A DNA stretch of 64,000 nucleotides, taken from assembly GCF_003201935.1 (NCBI RefSeq), contig NZ_QJJL01000003.1, positions 558,001 to 622,000 of the forward strand, given 5' to 3'. The position numbers were made by a program, and so were the translations under genes. Positions 62,804-64,000 of the stretch are shown in pieces. The DNA is from Loktanella sp. PT4BL (lineage in GTDB: Bacteria > Pseudomonadota > Alphaproteobacteria > Rhodobacterales > Rhodobacteraceae). The first letter of the stretch is position 1; every line of letters begins with the position of its first letter. Under the pieces are notes generated by a model. That model did not search any database. It had not been told where the DNA came from and saw only the letters and a list, made by a program, of their open reading frames with translations.

Positions 62804-64000
62804 ATGGGATATTCCGGCTTTCGCGTGATCAAAGAGGGGTTGTTTGGCCAGAAAGGCTGGAAGCCGGTTTGGCGCGATCCTGCACCGAAAGCGGCGTATG
62901 ATGCGGTGATCATCGGTGGTGGAGGGCATGGGCTATCGACCGCATTCTATCTGGCCAAAGAGCACGGAATGACCAATATCGCTGTGCTGGAAAAGGGTTA
63001 CATCGGCGGCGGCAATGTGGGGCGCAATACGACCATTGTGCGCGCGAATTACTTCCTGCCCGGCAACTCTGAATTCTACTCCCATTCGCTGAAAATGTGG
63101 GAAACATTGGAGCAGGAGTTGAACTACAACGTCATGCATTCGCAGCGCGGGTTGATCAATCTGTTCCATTCCGACAGCCAGCGTGATGCCTTTGCGCGCC
63201 GGGGCAATGCGATGATCAACCAGGGTGATGATGCGATCCTGTTGGACCAAGACGGCGTGCGCGAATATCTGCCCTATCTCGACTTCGACAACGTGCGCTT
63301 CCCGATTTATGGCGGCCTTTACCACCCGCGCGGTGGCACGGCGCGCCATGATGCGGTGGCTTGGGGCTATGCGCGCGGCGCGGACCTGCGCGGCGTTGAT
63401 ATCATCCAGAACTGCGAGGTTACTGGCATTGATATCGAAGGCGGTGTCGTGAAAGGCGTGCAAACCACGCGCGGGGCGATCAGGGCCAAGAAAGTGGGCA
63501 TTGTGGTTGCCGGACGTTCAAGCCAGGTGGCAGCGATGGCGGGGATGCGATTGCCCATAGAAAGCCATGTTTTACAGGCCTTTGTGACCGAGGGGCTAAA
63601 GCCTGTGATCGACCATGTTGTCAGTTTCGGAATGGGACATTTCTACATCAGCCAGTCCGACAAGGGCGGGCTGGTTTTTGGCGGCGATATTGATTTTTAT
63701 GCTTCTTACGCCGCACGGGGCAACCTGCCGATGAAAGAGCATGTGATGGATGCGGCGATGACCCTGATGCCGATGATCGGCAAGGCAAAGGTGCTGCGGT
63801 CCTGGGGCGGAATCATGGATATGACGCCGGATGGATCGCCCATTATCGACAAAACGCCAACGGAGGGGCTCTTTATCGATTGTGGCTGGTGTTACGGCGG
63901 GTTCAAGGCTGTACCCGGATCGGGGTTCAGCTTTGCGCATCTGATGGCGACCGGTCAGCATCACGCGCCTGCGGCAAAGTTCCGGTTGGACCGGTTCCGC
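62804..64000 (+). CDS. soxB: Sarcosine oxidase beta subunit (5' part)
   Basis: FAD-containing subunit of heterotetrameric sarcosine oxidase, which demethylates sarcosine to glycine with transfer of the methyl group to folate. The first 399 codons are present and the gene runs off the right edge. Start MGYSGFRVIKEGLFGQKGW; FAD-binding AVIIGGGGHGLSTAFYLAKE, TTIVRANYFLPGN, FVTEGLKPVIDHVVSFGMGH and a closing CGWCYGGFKAVPGSGFSFA fit SoxB of marine alphaproteobacteria, which use the pathway on glycine-betaine derived methylamines. GAAGGG lies upstream of the ATG. Confidence 0.95.
   Translation, partial: MGYSGFRVIKEGLFGQKGWKPVWRDPAPKAAYDAVIIGGGGHGLSTAFYLAKEHGMTNIAVLEKGYIGGGNVGRNTTIVRANYFLPGNSEFYSHSLKMWETLEQELNYNVMHSQRGLINLFHSDSQRDAFARRGNAMINQGDDAILLDQDGVREYLPYLDFDNVRFPIYGGLYHPRGGTARHDAVAWGYARGADLRGVDIIQNCEVTGIDIEGGVVKGVQTTRGAIRAKKVGIVVAGRSSQVAAMAGMRLPIESHVLQAFVTEGLKPVIDHVVSFGMGHFYISQSDKGGLVFGGDIDFYASYAARGNLPMKEHVMDAAMTLMPMIGKAKVLRSWGGIMDMTPDGSPIIDKTPTEGLFIDCGWCYGGFKAVPGSGFSFAHLMATGQHHAPAAKFRLDRFR

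Overview
The window looks like chromosomal DNA of an alphaproteobacterium of the Rhodobacteraceae (Roseobacter group); I do not assign a genus. Supporting signs are the GC-rich, densely packed genes with many 4-base start/stop overlaps, the set of lineage-typical proteins (DUF1194 vWA proteins, DUF2937, DUF4174, DUF1007-NicO, PccA-methylmalonyl-CoA mutase, the hda-ppk-ppx string, ProS without the insertion domain, sarcosine oxidase beta subunit), and FnrL-type operators.

Layout. 1-7.1 kb: propionate assimilation (end of pccB, small genes, pccA, methylmalonyl-CoA mutase). 7.1-11.4 kb: VOC protein, GNAT acetyltransferase, TerB/J-domain protein, EEP-family nuclease/phosphatase, small secreted protein, PP2C phosphatase. 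11.7-17.3 kb, minus strand: permease, Hda, polyphosphate kinase and Ppx/GppA phosphatase in one direction, tying polyphosphate turnover to DnaA control. 17.4-22.1 kb: ProS, peroxiredoxin, DUF2937, LolC/E and LolD. 22.1-24.4 kb: two related small c-type cytochromes, each with an FNR-type box, around a DUF3047 protein, then a DUF1194 vWA protein. 24.4-26.2 kb: an accessory patch with palindromic repeats, two identical 71-bp repeat copies around a small AT-rich membrane-protein gene, and an AT-rich gene coupled to parE. 26.2-37.2 kb: ParE, SDR, DUF4166, a ZevAB-like metal module (DUF1007/NicO), MATE exporter, Hint-domain protein, a 53-aa gene, PgeF, MidA-like methyltransferase, Lgt, UbiK. 37.4-41.9 kb: copper-type DUF305 protein behind a CueR-like promoter, an unrecognised protein, M42 peptidase, DnaA-box-like cluster, YbjN protein. 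41.5-49.7 kb: PilJ-N sensor-like protein, ProC, CsaA, hydroxyacid dehydrogenase, DUF2946/PCuAC copper pair, aspartate aminotransferase, XRE regulator, SdhE, LdtR-like MarR regulator. 49.9-53.3 kb: three tandem DUF1194 vWA genes coupled to glyoxalase I, and a 2OG-oxygenase-like gene. 53.6-58.9 kb: tRNA-Glu, RecJ, GlpX, homoserine dehydrogenase, lipoprotein, TetR regulator. 58.9-62.4 kb: PH-like membrane protein and three Tad-type pseudopilin/TadG genes. 62.8-64 kb: start of soxB.

How genes work together. PccB, PccA and the mutase convert propionyl-CoA to succinyl-CoA. Hda, Ppk and Ppx are transcriptionally linked. LolC/E and LolD form the lipoprotein-release ABC transporter, and Lgt makes the lipoproteins. 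Copper handling recurs twice (DUF305 with CueR-like promoter; DUF2946 with PCuAC). No CRISPR array, integrase, transposase or phage gene was recognised. The least ordinary parts are the repeat-flanked cassette with the parE-coupled gene, the triple DUF1194 array, the FNR-box cytochrome pair, the Hint protein lacking the usual cysteine, and the DnaA-box cluster.
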